Numbered from the stretch's first letter, positions 16,430 through 25,898 are shown. The stretch: 33,540 nt of DNA from Desulfobulbaceae bacterium (GCA_029865005.1 JAOTSI010000004.1:1-33540), one strand, 5' to 3'. Notes: generated by a model from the letters alone, not told the origin. Numbers and translations: made by a program.

Positions 16430-18528
16430 TGGAACAAATCGGACAACAAAGCATCCTTTCTCAAACCAATCGGTTCGACATTCTCAAACGCAAGGACATT
16501 TGGGCCTCTCTGGGATTAATCAGCATACTGATGTTGATGATTATCCCCCTGCCTTCCATGATCCTCGACCTTTGCCTTTCACTCAACATTACTCTGGCCC
16601 TCCTAATTCTGATTATCTCCCTCTACACAGAAAAGGCCATTGAGTTTACCATATTCCCTTCAATCCTACTTACCACCACCTTATTCAGACTCTCACTTAA
16701 CGTAGCTTCAACCAGGCTCATTCTCATCCGAGGCCATGAAGGCCCGGATGCTGCAGGCAGCGTTATTCAGGCCTTTGGACAATTTGTAGTGGGTGGCTCT
16801 TACGTGGTAGGCCTAGTTATCTTTGTTATCTTGGTCACTATCAACTTTATCGTTATAACTAAAGGATCAGGAAGGATAGCCGAAGTTGCCGCCCGTTTTA
16901 CTTTAGATGCCATGCCCGGCAAACAAATGGCCATTGACGCCGATCTCAACGCCGGACTGATCGACGAACAGGAAGCGCGCTCCCGGCGAGAAGAGATCTC
17001 TACCGAAGCGAACTTTCACGGGGCAATGGACGGTGCAGCCAAATTCGTGCGTGGAGACGCCATTGCCGGGATAATTATAACCTTTATCAACATTGGGGCA
17101 GGATTCATTATCGGGGTTCTCCAAAAGGACATGCCCATCTCGGAAGCAGCGCAAAACTACACTATACTCACCATTGGAGACGGTTTAGTCGGTCAAATAC
17201 CAGCCTTAATCATCTCTATAGCAGCCGGTATGCTGGTAACCAGATCCACCGCCAAAGGAGATTTCGGCACCGCACTATACAACCAATTTACCCGATACAC
17301 CATGGCACTATGGGTAGTTGCAGGAGTACTCCTAACTTTTGCACTCATCCCCGGCCTTCCGTTTATTCCCTTTCTTCTTATCTCCTGCGGACTGGGATAT
17401 ACGGCATATCTTCTTGATCTCGAAAAGAAAGCACAGACCATAGAACCTGTTCAGGAACAGCCTGCACCTCAGGTACTGAGCGATGAAGATTATAATAGGA
17501 TGCTCAACGTAGACCTCATTGAATTAGAAGTGGGATACGGCCTCATTCCTTTCGTGGACTCCCACCAAGATGGAGAACTTTTGGGCCGTATCCAGGCCAT
17601 TCGTAAACAATTCGCGCAATCCGCCGGTTTCATCGTTTCCCCGGTCCATATCAAAGATAACCTGCAACTCAACCCAAATCAGTATGTAATCAGCTTAAAG
17701 AATGTCCAAATTGCCACTGCCGAGATGATGCCCGGATATTTCATGGCCATGGATCCAGGTACTGCTACCGAAACAATCAAAGGTATAGCCACTGTTGAAC
17801 CCGCCTTTGGTCTACCAGCCATATGGATTACGGAAGACCGGCGGGAAGCCGTACAAATCACAGGCTACACCGTGGTTGACTGCGTAACTGTAATGGCAAC
17901 CCATTTAAGCGAAATTATCAAACAACACGCCCATGAAATGTTAGGACGCCAAGAAACTCAAAACTTAATAGACAACTTAGCCAAATCCTACCCTAAACTC
18001 GTGGAAGACCTCATCCCACACGTTCTGAACTTAAGCTCCATAATGCACGTCTTGCAAAATCTACTGCGAGAAAATGTTTCCATTCGAGACCTACGCACAA
18101 TATTAGAAACCATGGCTGACTGGACTGCCTCCACCCAGGACCCGGATATGCTCACCGAATATGTCCGCTATGCCTTAGCTAGATCCATCTCCTCTTCCCA
18201 TATACATTTCGAGGACACCATCCAGGTACTTACTCTTAACCGGGCAGTGGAAGAAGAGATTCAAAATTCCATCCAACACCGGGAAACCGGCAGCTATCTA
18301 GCACTAGACCCGGTAAAGGCCCAGAAAATACTCGACACCCTGGCAACCATGCTGGCTGATTTCCCAGGTGGCCAACAGCCCGTACTTTTGGTAATCCCTC
18401 AAATACGTAACCATATCAGACGGCTAACCGAACGCTTCTTTCCTAACATGGCGGTACTATCCCATAACGAAATTACCTCCAACGTAAAAATCAAATCACT
18501 TGGAACGGTAACGGTAAATGCAGGTTAA
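16429..18528 (+). CDS. flhA: FlhA, flagellar export gate/docking protein
   Basis: FlhA is the large export-gate protein that uses the proton motive force and docks chaperone-substrate complexes. I use the ATG at 16429, which overlaps the flhB stop (TGATG); a TTG one codon earlier is possible. The 699 residues have about eight N-terminal membrane helices. The FHIPEP signature region lies around FRLSLNVASTRLIL and MPGKQMAIDADLNAGLIDEQEARSRREEI. The ~350-residue cytoplasmic domain is complete. It overlaps flhF by 11 bases. Confidence 0.97.
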   Translation: MEQIGQQSILSQTNRFDILKRKDIWASLGLISILMLMIIPLPSMILDLCLSLNITLALLILIISLYTEKAIEFTIFPSILLTTTLFRLSLNVASTRLILIRGHEGPDAAGSVIQAFGQFVVGGSYVVGLVIFVILVTINFIVITKGSGRIAEVAARFTLDAMPGKQMAIDADLNAGLIDEQEARSRREEISTEANFHGAMDGAAKFVRGDAIAGIIITFINIGAGFIIGVLQKDMPISEAAQNYTILTIGDGLVGQIPALIISIAAGMLVTRSTAKGDFGTALYNQFTRYTMALWVVAGVLLTFALIPGLPFIPFLLISCGLGYTAYLLDLEKKAQTIEPVQEQPAPQVLSDEDYNRMLNVDLIELEVGYGLIPFVDSHQDGELLGRIQAIRKQFAQSAGFIVSPVHIKDNLQLNPNQYVISLKNVQIATAEMMPGYFMAMDPGTATETIKGIATVEPAFGLPAIWITEDRREAVQITGYTVVDCVTVMATHLSEIIKQHAHEMLGRQETQNLIDNLAKSYPKLVEDLIPHVLNLSSIMHVLQNLLRENVSIRDLRTILETMADWTASTQDPDMLTEYVRYALARSISSSHIHFEDTIQVLTLNRAVEEEIQNSIQHRETGSYLALDPVKAQKILDTLATMLADFPGGQQPVLLVIPQIRNHIRRLTERFFPNMAVLSHNEITSNVKIKSLGTVTVNAG

Positions 18529-19783
18529 AATATTTGAAGCACAAAATATGGCAAGCGGCTTAAAAATGGTGAAAAAATCCCTCGGCCCTGACGCGCTTAT
18601 TCTCTCCACCCGAACCGTACGCAAAGGTCGACTAGGAATGTTAAGCCGACCGATTCTTGAAATCACCGCTGCTGTTGACAAACCATGGCAGGAGAAAGAA
18701 ACCACCCCCGCCCTGCGCACTTCCCTTTACCCACCCTCACCGCATAACGGAAATAATGTTCGCTATCCAAGTAACGAAATCGGAAACAACAATAACGGAA
18801 CAAACTATCTCCACAGCTCCTCACAATTCTCTTCAGAATCACAGGAAAACAACTTCAAACGCGAAATCGGAGAACTTCGCGACATCGTCATGGAACTAAG
18901 TAAAAAAATATCCATTCAGAATCACAACCATTCATCTATCATTTCACCAAAAACTAATACCGAAGAGCATCACTCAGGCTTTAGAGCCGGACACTCCATT
19001 GTACACTTCCTCATGAATCGAGGGGTAAACCAAGAAGCAGCTCGCACCATCGCTGACTTCGCCAGTCAAAAAATGGAAGACGGTGTCCCTATGGACCTCA
19101 ACGGCCTCAAAAACTTTCTCACAGGTGCCATTGCCGGTCTTTTTCAAATCAACACTCTTGAGCCAAGCAAACAGAGAACCCAAAAACGTATCGCGCTCAC
19201 TGGCCCTACAGGAGTCGGAAAAACCACCACAATAGCCAAAATAGCTGCAAACTATTTGGGTCGCTACGGCAACAACATCGCGCTCATAACCATTGACACT
19301 TACCGCATAGCAGCTGTAGAGCAGCTCAAAGTATATGGAGAAATAATGAACTTACCTGTTGAGGTGGTCATACGCCCAAAAGACCTTAATTATGCGTTGA
19401 AAAAACATCAAGATCGCGACTTAATACTGATTGATACTGCGGGTCGCAACCCCCGCAACAAAAAAGACCTCGACGAGCTAATCGATTTTCTTCAACCCAA
19501 ACTAGCTTTAGAAAACCACATGGTCCTCTCAGCAACCACAAGAGAAAGCGAGCTTAACGAATCAATCAACAAGTTCAGCTCCCTGCCCATAGACAACATC
19601 ATTTTTAGTAAAATCGATGAATGCAATTTACTTGGTACCATTCTCAACATGCAGATTAAAAATAATTTTTCTATTTCCTTTCTCACTAATGGGCAAAAGG
19701 TGCCGGAAGATCTGATCACACCGACTCCAGAAATAATCGCCAATCTCATCATCGATCAGCACGGGGCAGCTTACAATGGATAA
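18518..19783 (+). CDS. flhF: FlhF, SRP-type GTPase that places polar flagella
   Basis: FlhF directs assembly of flagella at the cell pole. The 421-residue protein has the typical N-terminus (MQVKIFEAQNMASGLKMVKKSLGPDALIL), then a variable N, S and H-rich linker (about 65-150), and the SRP54-type NG domain. The G1 motif is GPTGVGKT at 229-236 and the G3 motif is DTAGR at 306-310, with SKIDE as the later G4-like motif. It overlaps both flhA and flhG, so the flhA-flhF-flhG set is probably translated together. Together with FlhG it suggests few, polar flagella. Confidence 0.96.
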   Translation: MQVKIFEAQNMASGLKMVKKSLGPDALILSTRTVRKGRLGMLSRPILEITAAVDKPWQEKETTPALRTSLYPPSPHNGNNVRYPSNEIGNNNNGTNYLHSSSQFSSESQENNFKREIGELRDIVMELSKKISIQNHNHSSIISPKTNTEEHHSGFRAGHSIVHFLMNRGVNQEAARTIADFASQKMEDGVPMDLNGLKNFLTGAIAGLFQINTLEPSKQRTQKRIALTGPTGVGKTTTIAKIAANYLGRYGNNIALITIDTYRIAAVEQLKVYGEIMNLPVEVVIRPKDLNYALKKHQDRDLILIDTAGRNPRNKKDLDELIDFLQPKLALENHMVLSATTRESELNESINKFSSLPIDNIIFSKIDECNLLGTILNMQIKNNFSISFLTNGQKVPEDLITPTPEIIANLIIDQHGAAYNG

Positions 19784-20675
19784 TCAAGCCGTACTGTACA
19801 ACGATCAAGCCAACACCTTACGGACTATTAATACAAGAACAAGAGAAAAAGATGGTATTCAGAAAAGCAGTACAAGAGTTTTTTCAATCACTAGCGGTAA
19901 AGGCGGGGTGGGGAAAACATCTGTAGTGGCTAATTTAGCGGTACTACTAGCCAGGATGCATAGAAGAGTACTCATCCTTGATGCCGACCTTGGATTAGCC
20001 AATATCGATGTAGTATTCGGCTTAGCACCCCACCACAACCTCAACCACTTCTTCGCTGGCCACCTTGATCTCGAATCAATTTTAGTAGATGGACCAGAGG
20101 GAATCAAAATACTACCTGCTGGCTCCGGGGTCCAACGTTTCACCAGACTTGACCCCCACCAAAAATTACGCCTTCTCGACGCCCTTGACTCTATGAACAA
20201 TGAATTTGACGTCGTACTAATCGACACCGAGGCCGGGATTTCGGAAAACGTCACCTATTTTGTTACTGCTTCTCAAGAAATCCTGGTGGTAACAACCCCA
20301 GAGCCAACTGCTATTACAGATGCTTATGCCCTGATGAAACTGCTATCCACCCAATACCATGAAAAACAGTTCGGTCTGCTAGTTAACTTCATTAACAACG
20401 AGGAGGAAGCCCTAGATGTATTTCGAAAATTAACCATGGTCGCCAACAGATACCTCGACATTTCGATAGACTACCTCGGATCCATCCCATCAGACAAGCT
20501 AATGATTGACTCCATTAGAAAACAAAAAGTCATCGTAGAACTATTTCCCGGTGCCAGAAGCAGCGCAGCCTTTGAATCACTAGCCAGGACAATTATTCAG
20601 GAACCCCAACACATGGAGCCTAAAGGTTCTATTCAGTTCTTTTGGAAACGTTTAATGAACCTAAACAGCAAATAA
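19776..20675 (+). CDS. flhG: FlhG (FleN/YlxH), MinD-like ATPase controlling flagellar number
   Basis: FlhG is a MinD-family ATPase that stimulates the FlhF GTPase and limits flagellar number. The 299 residues have a ~35-residue N-terminal tail (in known FlhG this activates FlhF). The deviant Walker A KGGVGKT follows at 42-48, with the DADLGLANIDVVFGL segment and a later DTEAGIS motif. The C-terminal region holds the amphipathic membrane-targeting part. It overlaps flhF by 8 bases and precedes fliA by 48. Confidence 0.95.
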   Translation: MDNQAVLYNDQANTLRTINTRTREKDGIQKSSTRVFSITSGKGGVGKTSVVANLAVLLARMHRRVLILDADLGLANIDVVFGLAPHHNLNHFFAGHLDLESILVDGPEGIKILPAGSGVQRFTRLDPHQKLRLLDALDSMNNEFDVVLIDTEAGISENVTYFVTASQEILVVTTPEPTAITDAYALMKLLSTQYHEKQFGLLVNFINNEEEALDVFRKLTMVANRYLDISIDYLGSIPSDKLMIDSIRKQKVIVELFPGARSSAAFESLARTIIQEPQHMEPKGSIQFFWKRLMNLNSK

Positions 20676-20723
20676 TACGCCAACTGAAAGATATCTTAAA
20701 AAAACAAAATACTTGTAAGCATT

Positions 20724-21473
20724 ATGATACATCACCATATGGCTCATATCAATCCACTTGACGATAGGTCCCAACTCATACGAACCCATATGTCTTTGGT
20801 TGAATTACTGGTTGAACGAATGATCTCCCAGGTCCCCTCATTCATGTCTCGTGACGACATGTTTAGCGCCGCTATGGAAGGCCTCATTGACGCGGCCAAT
20901 AAATTTGACGAATCTAAAGGAGCCAAATTTAAAACATTTGCAGAGTACCGTATTCGTGGAGCTATTTATGATGAGATGCGCAAACTTGACTGGTTCTCTC
21001 GATCTCTGCGTGAAAAACAGTCTCGTTTATCCAAAACCATGCTCAGCCTGGAAAGAAAACTTGGCCGCTCCCCCGATGATGAAGAGATGGCGCAAGCCAT
21101 GGAGATAGACTTAGACCAATACCACGCCCTGCTAGGAAAAGTAAGTCACTTGGGCTGCGTAAGCCTACATGAAACTCTGGATAACTCAGAAGGAGGTCGC
21201 AGTTTTTTGGATAACCTGGAAGACTGCAAATCCCCCACTCCACATGAGATCATCGAGTCCCATGAAATGACATATATCGTTGGCGATCTACTAGAAAAAC
21301 TTTCAGAAAAAGAGCGAATGGTCATTTCATTATACTACTATGAAGAGCTAACCCAGAAAGAAATTGCGGATATTTTATCTGTTTCAGAAGGACGCATTTC
21401 ACAGCTCCACAGCCAGGCACTCATAAAGCTCAAAGTAAAGTTTATGAAGCTTAATTTGGTAGAAGGGGTATAA
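20724..21473 (+). CDS. fliA: FliA, flagellar sigma factor 28
   Basis: FliA directs RNA polymerase to late flagellar genes (filament, chemotaxis). The 249 residues cover sigma regions 2, 3 and 4. Region 2 includes FDESKGAKFKTFAEYRIRGAIYDEMRKLDWFSRSLR, and region 4 includes LSEKERMVISLYYYEELTQKEIADILSVSEGRISQLHSQAL. The start is placed at ATG 20724; a second ATG 15 bases downstream would also work because no clear ribosome-binding site decides between them. No FliA-type promoter was found in the intergenic parts of this window, so its targets lie elsewhere. Confidence 0.96.
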   Translation: MIHHHMAHINPLDDRSQLIRTHMSLVELLVERMISQVPSFMSRDDMFSAAMEGLIDAANKFDESKGAKFKTFAEYRIRGAIYDEMRKLDWFSRSLREKQSRLSKTMLSLERKLGRSPDDEEMAQAMEIDLDQYHALLGKVSHLGCVSLHETLDNSEGGRSFLDNLEDCKSPTPHEIIESHEMTYIVGDLLEKLSEKERMVISLYYYEELTQKEIADILSVSEGRISQLHSQALIKLKVKFMKLNLVEGV

Positions 21474-21487
21474 ATTTTGTACAAAAT
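21474..21487. promoter_or_regulatory. Perfect 14-bp palindrome ATTTTGTACAAAAT
   Basis: A perfect inverted repeat starts directly after the fliA stop, before the next gene. Its 12-bp core TTTTGTACAAAA recurs at 22826-22837, directly beside the stop codon of the kinase gene. It could be a protein-binding operator or chance in AT-rich DNA; function unknown. Confidence 0.3.
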
Positions 21488-21500
21488 ATACTAATAAACC

Positions 21501-21926
21501 ATGGCACTACCCACTTATCCACTTACTATATGGACCTTCATCATAAGCGCAACCCTTCTCTGCACCTTGACCTTTTTCTGTGCCTACTGGTATCTTCAAA
21601 ACAAAAAAAAAGAAAATACCATACTGGAATTACAGCGGGAACTGCAAATAGTACAACATAAAATTACCATACTGAATCGTGAGGGCAAAAAGAAAGAAAA
21701 GTTTATCCAATCCCTCTCCGAGGCCGAAGTGACCAATCGTTTTCAAGCACTCCGTTCACCACGCAACGCAGGCTTTATCCCCGGCCCTCCAGAAAGATAT
21801 CGCTACCTAAGTGCCATGATCAAGGCAGGAATTCCAGTCCAGGACATCGCCGATATCCTAGACATCCCACCTATGGAAATCGATCAACTCATTACCTTGG
21901 CTAAAATAGCCGGGAACAACAAATAA
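21501..21926 (+). CDS. Small membrane protein with C-terminal DUF2802/SwrB-like helices
   Basis: I do not recognise a named gene. The 141-residue product has one N-terminal membrane helix (about 8-32), a basic coiled-coil stretch (about 34-80) and a C-terminal helical segment (about 97-138) with the pattern YLSAMIKAGIPVQDIADILDIPPMEIDQLI. The last part reads like the helix-turn-helix-like end of DUF2802/SwrB-type proteins, which are often encoded next to fliA or flhG. The layout (membrane anchor, coiled coil, small helical domain facing the cytoplasm) and the 27-base distance from fliA make a flagella-related role likely. What it does is unknown. Confidence 0.65.
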   Translation: MALPTYPLTIWTFIISATLLCTLTFFCAYWYLQNKKKENTILELQRELQIVQHKITILNREGKKKEKFIQSLSEAEVTNRFQALRSPRNAGFIPGPPERYRYLSAMIKAGIPVQDIADILDIPPMEIDQLITLAKIAGNNK

Positions 21927-22837
21927 CCGTTTTATTCAAAAAAATTATCTTATTCTTTAATACATCAACCTTATAACTCAAAACAAAAAATAATGTAAAA
22001 CAAACCTCTAGAAATCAACCTACCCAATATATTTCGCGTTGCATCAAATCAGCGCGGCTAGACATACAGCGCATAAGTAGCTGATTTAATACGCAAGAGT
22101 TACATATAAATTATAGTTACTAAAAATTATTTCAAGCCAAAAGACTCATTTATTTGAATAATTTTCAAATATCTCGATCATATCTTTTTCTTTTTTCTTA
22201 AAGACGTTGAGTACTTCAGGGTCAAAACAGTCCGGCGAGGTTCTATCATCGCCTTTGGTTATTATTGATTGTCAGGATGTACGATAACAATGATAGTAAA
22301 ACATAATATCATTCTAGATACAAATTATGTTTTATACAAATTAATTGTATAATATATCCTTTTCACTACAGAACAACAATCGTGTTAGAAAAATACTGAT
22401 TTATATAACTGGCAAGCCTTTCAGGCATAGAAAACTGGAAGTAATTAACAGGTAGGGATGAAGAGAATATTAATACAAAATAACAATAACAAGAAATTAA
22501 CCAAAAACGGATTGAACAATACTAATAATTTACTTTAAACGCCTATGTCTCATTCAATTTACCCGGTTATTAAAGTCGATTCCACTGGAAAAACGAGCAA
22601 CAAGAAAAACTACCTTTTATCCAATATAAATACGTAAGCATTAACAAGCACCACGTCTGCGCGCGATCAGGCCGAATTCACGTGGGATTAATATAACTCA
22701 CCGACCTGCTTGCACACATCCTAAGAAGCACTGGTAAACAATTACTAATATACTTATTAGTGCTAAGTTTATTACTCATATATATTATGTACCGATGTTT
22801 TTATAGCACCTTAATTATATATATTTTTTGTACAAAA
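21927..22837. other. Gene-free AT-rich spacer between converging units
   Basis: This ~910-bp spacer separates the + strand flagellar unit from the - strand kinase gene; I find no credible gene. It holds an imperfect hairpin (ATCAAATCAGC 22043-22053 with GCTGATTTAAT 22080-22090), a 10-bp stem (AAAACATAAT 22298-22307 with ATTATGTTTT 22324-22333), a small palindrome TATACAA/TTGTATA (22333-22351) and one copy of the second repeat family (22636-22742). No convincing rho-independent terminator is visible for either unit. Confidence 0.6.
22636..22742 (-). repeat. Second repeat family, copy A (inverted relative to copy B)
   Basis: Read on the - strand, this segment aligns with 25750-25856: both contain ACCAGTGCT at the start, then CAGGTC(G/T)GTGAG(T/C)TATA, then GTGAAT(T/C)CGGCCT and the identical string GCGCAGACGTGGT. 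Terminal inverted repeats are degenerate in this copy. There is no ORF. The two copies flank the kinase gene in opposite orientation. Confidence 0.75.
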
Positions 22838-25426
22838 CTAATCAATTGCCTTACCTAGCACTTCTCTTATCATATTCACCAGACTGGTTGGACGAACTGG
22901 TTTTTGAATAAACAACAAACCTTCTTCCAATAACCCTTTGCTCGTTATCAAATCTTGTGAATAACCGGACATAAAAATTACCTTCATCAGTGGATAACTT
23001 CGAACCAGAATGTCCGCTAACCGCTTACCATTCATTCCTTTCATTATGACATCGGTAAGAAGAAGATCAATATGTATTCCACCGGAAGAATACAGCTCCA
23101 AAGCTTCCTCGCCACTTGAAGCTTTAAGCACCGTATATCCAAGAGGCTCTAAAGTATCCGCTACCATACCCAAGATAGAAATCTCATCATCTACTAAAAG
23201 TATAGTCTCATTCCCTCGGATATAAGTCATTGGTTCACGAGTGGCAATTTGCCCGGCCTCCTCATCAACAACTGGAAGATATATTTCAAACCTAGCCCCC
23301 CTTTCCAGCACGCTATCCACATAAATATAACCATCGTGTTGCTTAACGATACCATACACGGTTGACAATCCAAGCCCTGTACCGTGATCTTTAGTGGTAT
23401 AAAAGGGCTCAAATAACTTTCCTAGCACATCACTACTCATCCCTTTCCCATTGTCAGTTATAGATATGAGAATATATGATCCGGCTACAACCTCCTTATG
23501 ATTGATATCGCCCTCATCATCAATCACAACATTGGCTGTTTTAATATACAAAGCCCCACCTTCTCTTCTACCAATAGAGTCTTTAGCGTTAACCACCAAA
23601 TTAACGATAACCTGATCCATTTGAACAGGATCAGCTCGAACACTCCACAGGTTTTCTTCTAGACCTAACTGTAACTGAATATTATCTCCAATGGTCCTGG
23701 ATAGCATTCCCGACATCCTCTCCACTATCTCATTAAAATTAACAACCTTTACCTCAAGAAGCTGTTTCCTACTAAAGGCGAGTAATTGCCTAGTAAGGGC
23801 TGCAGCTTTTTCACCAGCAGTCAAAATAGCATCCGCATCATTTCGAACACTGTCACCTTTAGGAAACTGCATGGTCAACATCTCGCTATAACCGATAATA
23901 ATGGAAAGAAGATTGTTAAAATCATGAGCCACGCCACCGGCCAAACTCCCGATGGCCTCAAGCTTTTGAGCCTGCCTAAGTTGCTCTTCGAGATTTTTCC
24001 TCTCTGTGATATCAATATTATATTCTATAATTTGAACAAGGTTTCTCTCTTTATCATAAATAGGATAGGCGTACACCTCAAACTGCATTTTCTCGCCATC
24101 ATCACCTTTATGCATATGCTCAAATACTACTGGCTTACCTGCCTTTTTTATTTCCTCTATAGCACAGGGACAATTCTCGGAATCACAAGGTTTGTCCGAC
24201 CCGTGGGTCAACTGATAACAGGTCTCACCTTTCGACAAATCACCAAACCGGGCAGCTGTATTGGCAAGTTCTACCGTATAATCTTTAACATTTACAACAT
24301 AGAAAGGATGACTCAATGACTCAATAACATTTCGAACAAAATCCTTTTCCGTTTCCAGGTCTTTGATAGTATGCACAAGACGGTGAATCATGTGATTAAA
24401 TGCTTTAGCAAGGTAACCGAATTCATTTTCACCATAAATATCGGCTCGCTTACTATAGTTACCTTTTCCAATTTCCTGAGCAGTTAAAGTTAGATTCTCT
24501 ACCGGTTCCACAAGCCAACGCACAAGAACCAAACCAAACAAAAATGTTCCCCCGACACACAACAAAATAAAAAGTATATTTACAAGCAATCCACTTGTAA
24601 CATGCTCAAAAGCCTCTTCAACCGGAAGCTCGATAACAAAATAGAGTAATCGACTTCCTATATTAATATTATCAGTCGCCACCACGGACCAATCCCCCTC
24701 AAGCCCTTTCAGTATCCCTGCCTGCTGGGGTATTTCATAGTAGGTATTCTTCAACACAACCGAAGAACTAGGATGTGCCACAACCCTACCATGACGATCC
24801 AACACATATGCGACACCCGTATCGCCAACCCGCATATCAGCCACTACATTCCAAATAAATTTCAAGCTCAACTCTACAACTACCACACCATAACTAGCAG
24901 CACTTCTAACATCCTTAACCGGCACTGAAAGTTTCAGCAGAGGTTCACCTGTAATACCGTCAAAATAGACAGAACCAAAATATGTTTCACCTTTACGAAT
25001 TGGATATATAAATTCCGGTGAGTCAGCTCTAGATACTAGATCCTCTTGACCAACATAGCGAATTCGAGAAACTCTTACCTTTTCCATCCCTGAGTTATCG
25101 ATATAAGATATTTCTTTAAAAACGTTACGATAAACGCCGGTCCCCGTCAAAACCAACCAATTGGAAAGAAATAATTTCTGCTCCTCATATGACATATCAG
25201 GAATATAATTGATTCTTAATATAGTATTAATTTTATTTTCTTGTTCTTGAAAATAATTATATATATTTTGAGAAGCTTGGTTGGCTAACTCTTGCTGAAA
25301 AGAAATAATTTCTTTTTTGTGAACATTGAAACCTTGCCATGGAAGAATAATACTCTGTAAAAAAATTGGAAAAAATACCAAACAAACAATCGTGGCAACT
25401 AGCCGATTTCTTAAACTATAATTCAT
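22838..25426 (-). CDS. Hybrid sensor histidine kinase (Cache-HAMP-PAS-HisKA-HATPase-REC)
   Basis: A membrane sensor kinase of 862 residues from ATG 25426 (a GTG two codons upstream is also possible; GAG precedes the ATG by 5 bases). In order: membrane helix ~10-30; Cache-like extracytoplasmic sensor ~35-280 with a VKDVRSAASYGVVVVELS segment; second membrane helix ~282-308; HAMP ~308-360; PAS ~370-475 with a Cys/His cluster (C403, H408, C414, C419, C421); HisKA with the phosphorylated H501 in AGGVAHDFNNLLS; HATPase with N-box VNLVVNAKDS and DNGKGM and GTGLGLS motifs; C-terminal receiver with phospho-accepting D792. No partner regulator or output gene is adjacent. The upstream substrate-binding protein on the same strand may provide the signal. 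Confidence 0.92.
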   Translation of the reverse strand: MNYSLRNRLVATIVCLVFFPIFLQSIILPWQGFNVHKKEIISFQQELANQASQNIYNYFQEQENKINTILRINYIPDMSYEEQKLFLSNWLVLTGTGVYRNVFKEISYIDNSGMEKVRVSRIRYVGQEDLVSRADSPEFIYPIRKGETYFGSVYFDGITGEPLLKLSVPVKDVRSAASYGVVVVELSLKFIWNVVADMRVGDTGVAYVLDRHGRVVAHPSSSVVLKNTYYEIPQQAGILKGLEGDWSVVATDNINIGSRLLYFVIELPVEEAFEHVTSGLLVNILFILLCVGGTFLFGLVLVRWLVEPVENLTLTAQEIGKGNYSKRADIYGENEFGYLAKAFNHMIHRLVHTIKDLETEKDFVRNVIESLSHPFYVVNVKDYTVELANTAARFGDLSKGETCYQLTHGSDKPCDSENCPCAIEEIKKAGKPVVFEHMHKGDDGEKMQFEVYAYPIYDKERNLVQIIEYNIDITERKNLEEQLRQAQKLEAIGSLAGGVAHDFNNLLSIIIGYSEMLTMQFPKGDSVRNDADAILTAGEKAAALTRQLLAFSRKQLLEVKVVNFNEIVERMSGMLSRTIGDNIQLQLGLEENLWSVRADPVQMDQVIVNLVVNAKDSIGRREGGALYIKTANVVIDDEGDINHKEVVAGSYILISITDNGKGMSSDVLGKLFEPFYTTKDHGTGLGLSTVYGIVKQHDGYIYVDSVLERGARFEIYLPVVDEEAGQIATREPMTYIRGNETILLVDDEISILGMVADTLEPLGYTVLKASSGEEALELYSSGGIHIDLLLTDVIMKGMNGKRLADILVRSYPLMKVIFMSGYSQDLITSKGLLEEGLLFIQKPVRPTSLVNMIREVLGKAID

Positions 25427-25446
25427 TATCACTCATTCAAACTTAA

Positions 25447-25628
25447 GGTCACGGAAAAATTCAATATCCCAAATTTGCATATTGCCCTTAATCATCTTCA
25501 AAATATGACGAAAGGCACACAGTTATGCGATATAGCTATAGCCTCAACGATAAAAACGGCTAAAAAGACAAATAAATCAGCAGTAAGCTGCGAAACGAAA
25601 TAGTAAAAATATTTTTTTCCCAAACCCC
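25447..25628. repeat. Palindromic MITE-like element, copy 5 (diverged)
   Basis: The left end GGTCACGGAAAAATTC follows TAA (25444-25446) and continues with AATATCCCAAATTTGC as in copies 1 and 4. The inner arm AAACGGCTAAAAAGACAA (about 25553-25570) is shared as well. The right end (AATATTTTTTTCCC) is poorly preserved. It starts only about 20 bases before the kinase start codon, so it would be part of the kinase mRNA leader if transcription starts further upstream. Confidence 0.6.
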
Positions 25629-25749
25629 ATTTATTATCCTAATCACCAGGTTAACTTACCTTAAACCATGTAAAAATAGATATGGTTCTATACAAGATTC
25701 GAATCTGCTCACCGGGTGGAAAAGAAAAGTTCTATTACATCGGCGTGGT

Positions 25750-25856
25750 AAGCGTTCACCAGTGCTGCGGATATGGCTGATCAGGTCTGTGAGCTATAGT
25801 TATTCCTATGTGAATCCGGCCTAATCTAGCGCAGACGTGGTATTGGTGAACACCTA
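25750..25856 (+). repeat. Second repeat family, copy B
   Basis: A ~105-bp element with perfect 8-bp terminal inverted repeats, GTTCACCA (25754-25761) and TGGTGAAC (25844-25851). Its core (TCAGGTCTGTGAGCTATA, GTGAATCCGGCCT, GCGCAGACGTGGT) matches the inverted copy A at 22636-22742. It lies between the kinase and the substrate-binding protein gene. The rest of the spacer 25433-25898 holds only MITE-like copy 5 and no gene. Confidence 0.75.
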
Positions 25857-25898
25857 CCGAGATTAAACATAATCAGATCACAATACCTAACCCATAAA

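Noticed and set aside
23786-24319. 177-codon + strand ORF inside the kinase gene
   Set aside because: Antisense to the PAS and HisKA coding region, which has clear conserved motifs; a shadow frame.
25433-25898. A riboswitch or structured leader for the kinase
   Set aside because: The structure seen is accounted for by two repeat elements (MITE-like copy 5 and second-family copy B); no known riboswitch core motif was recognised.
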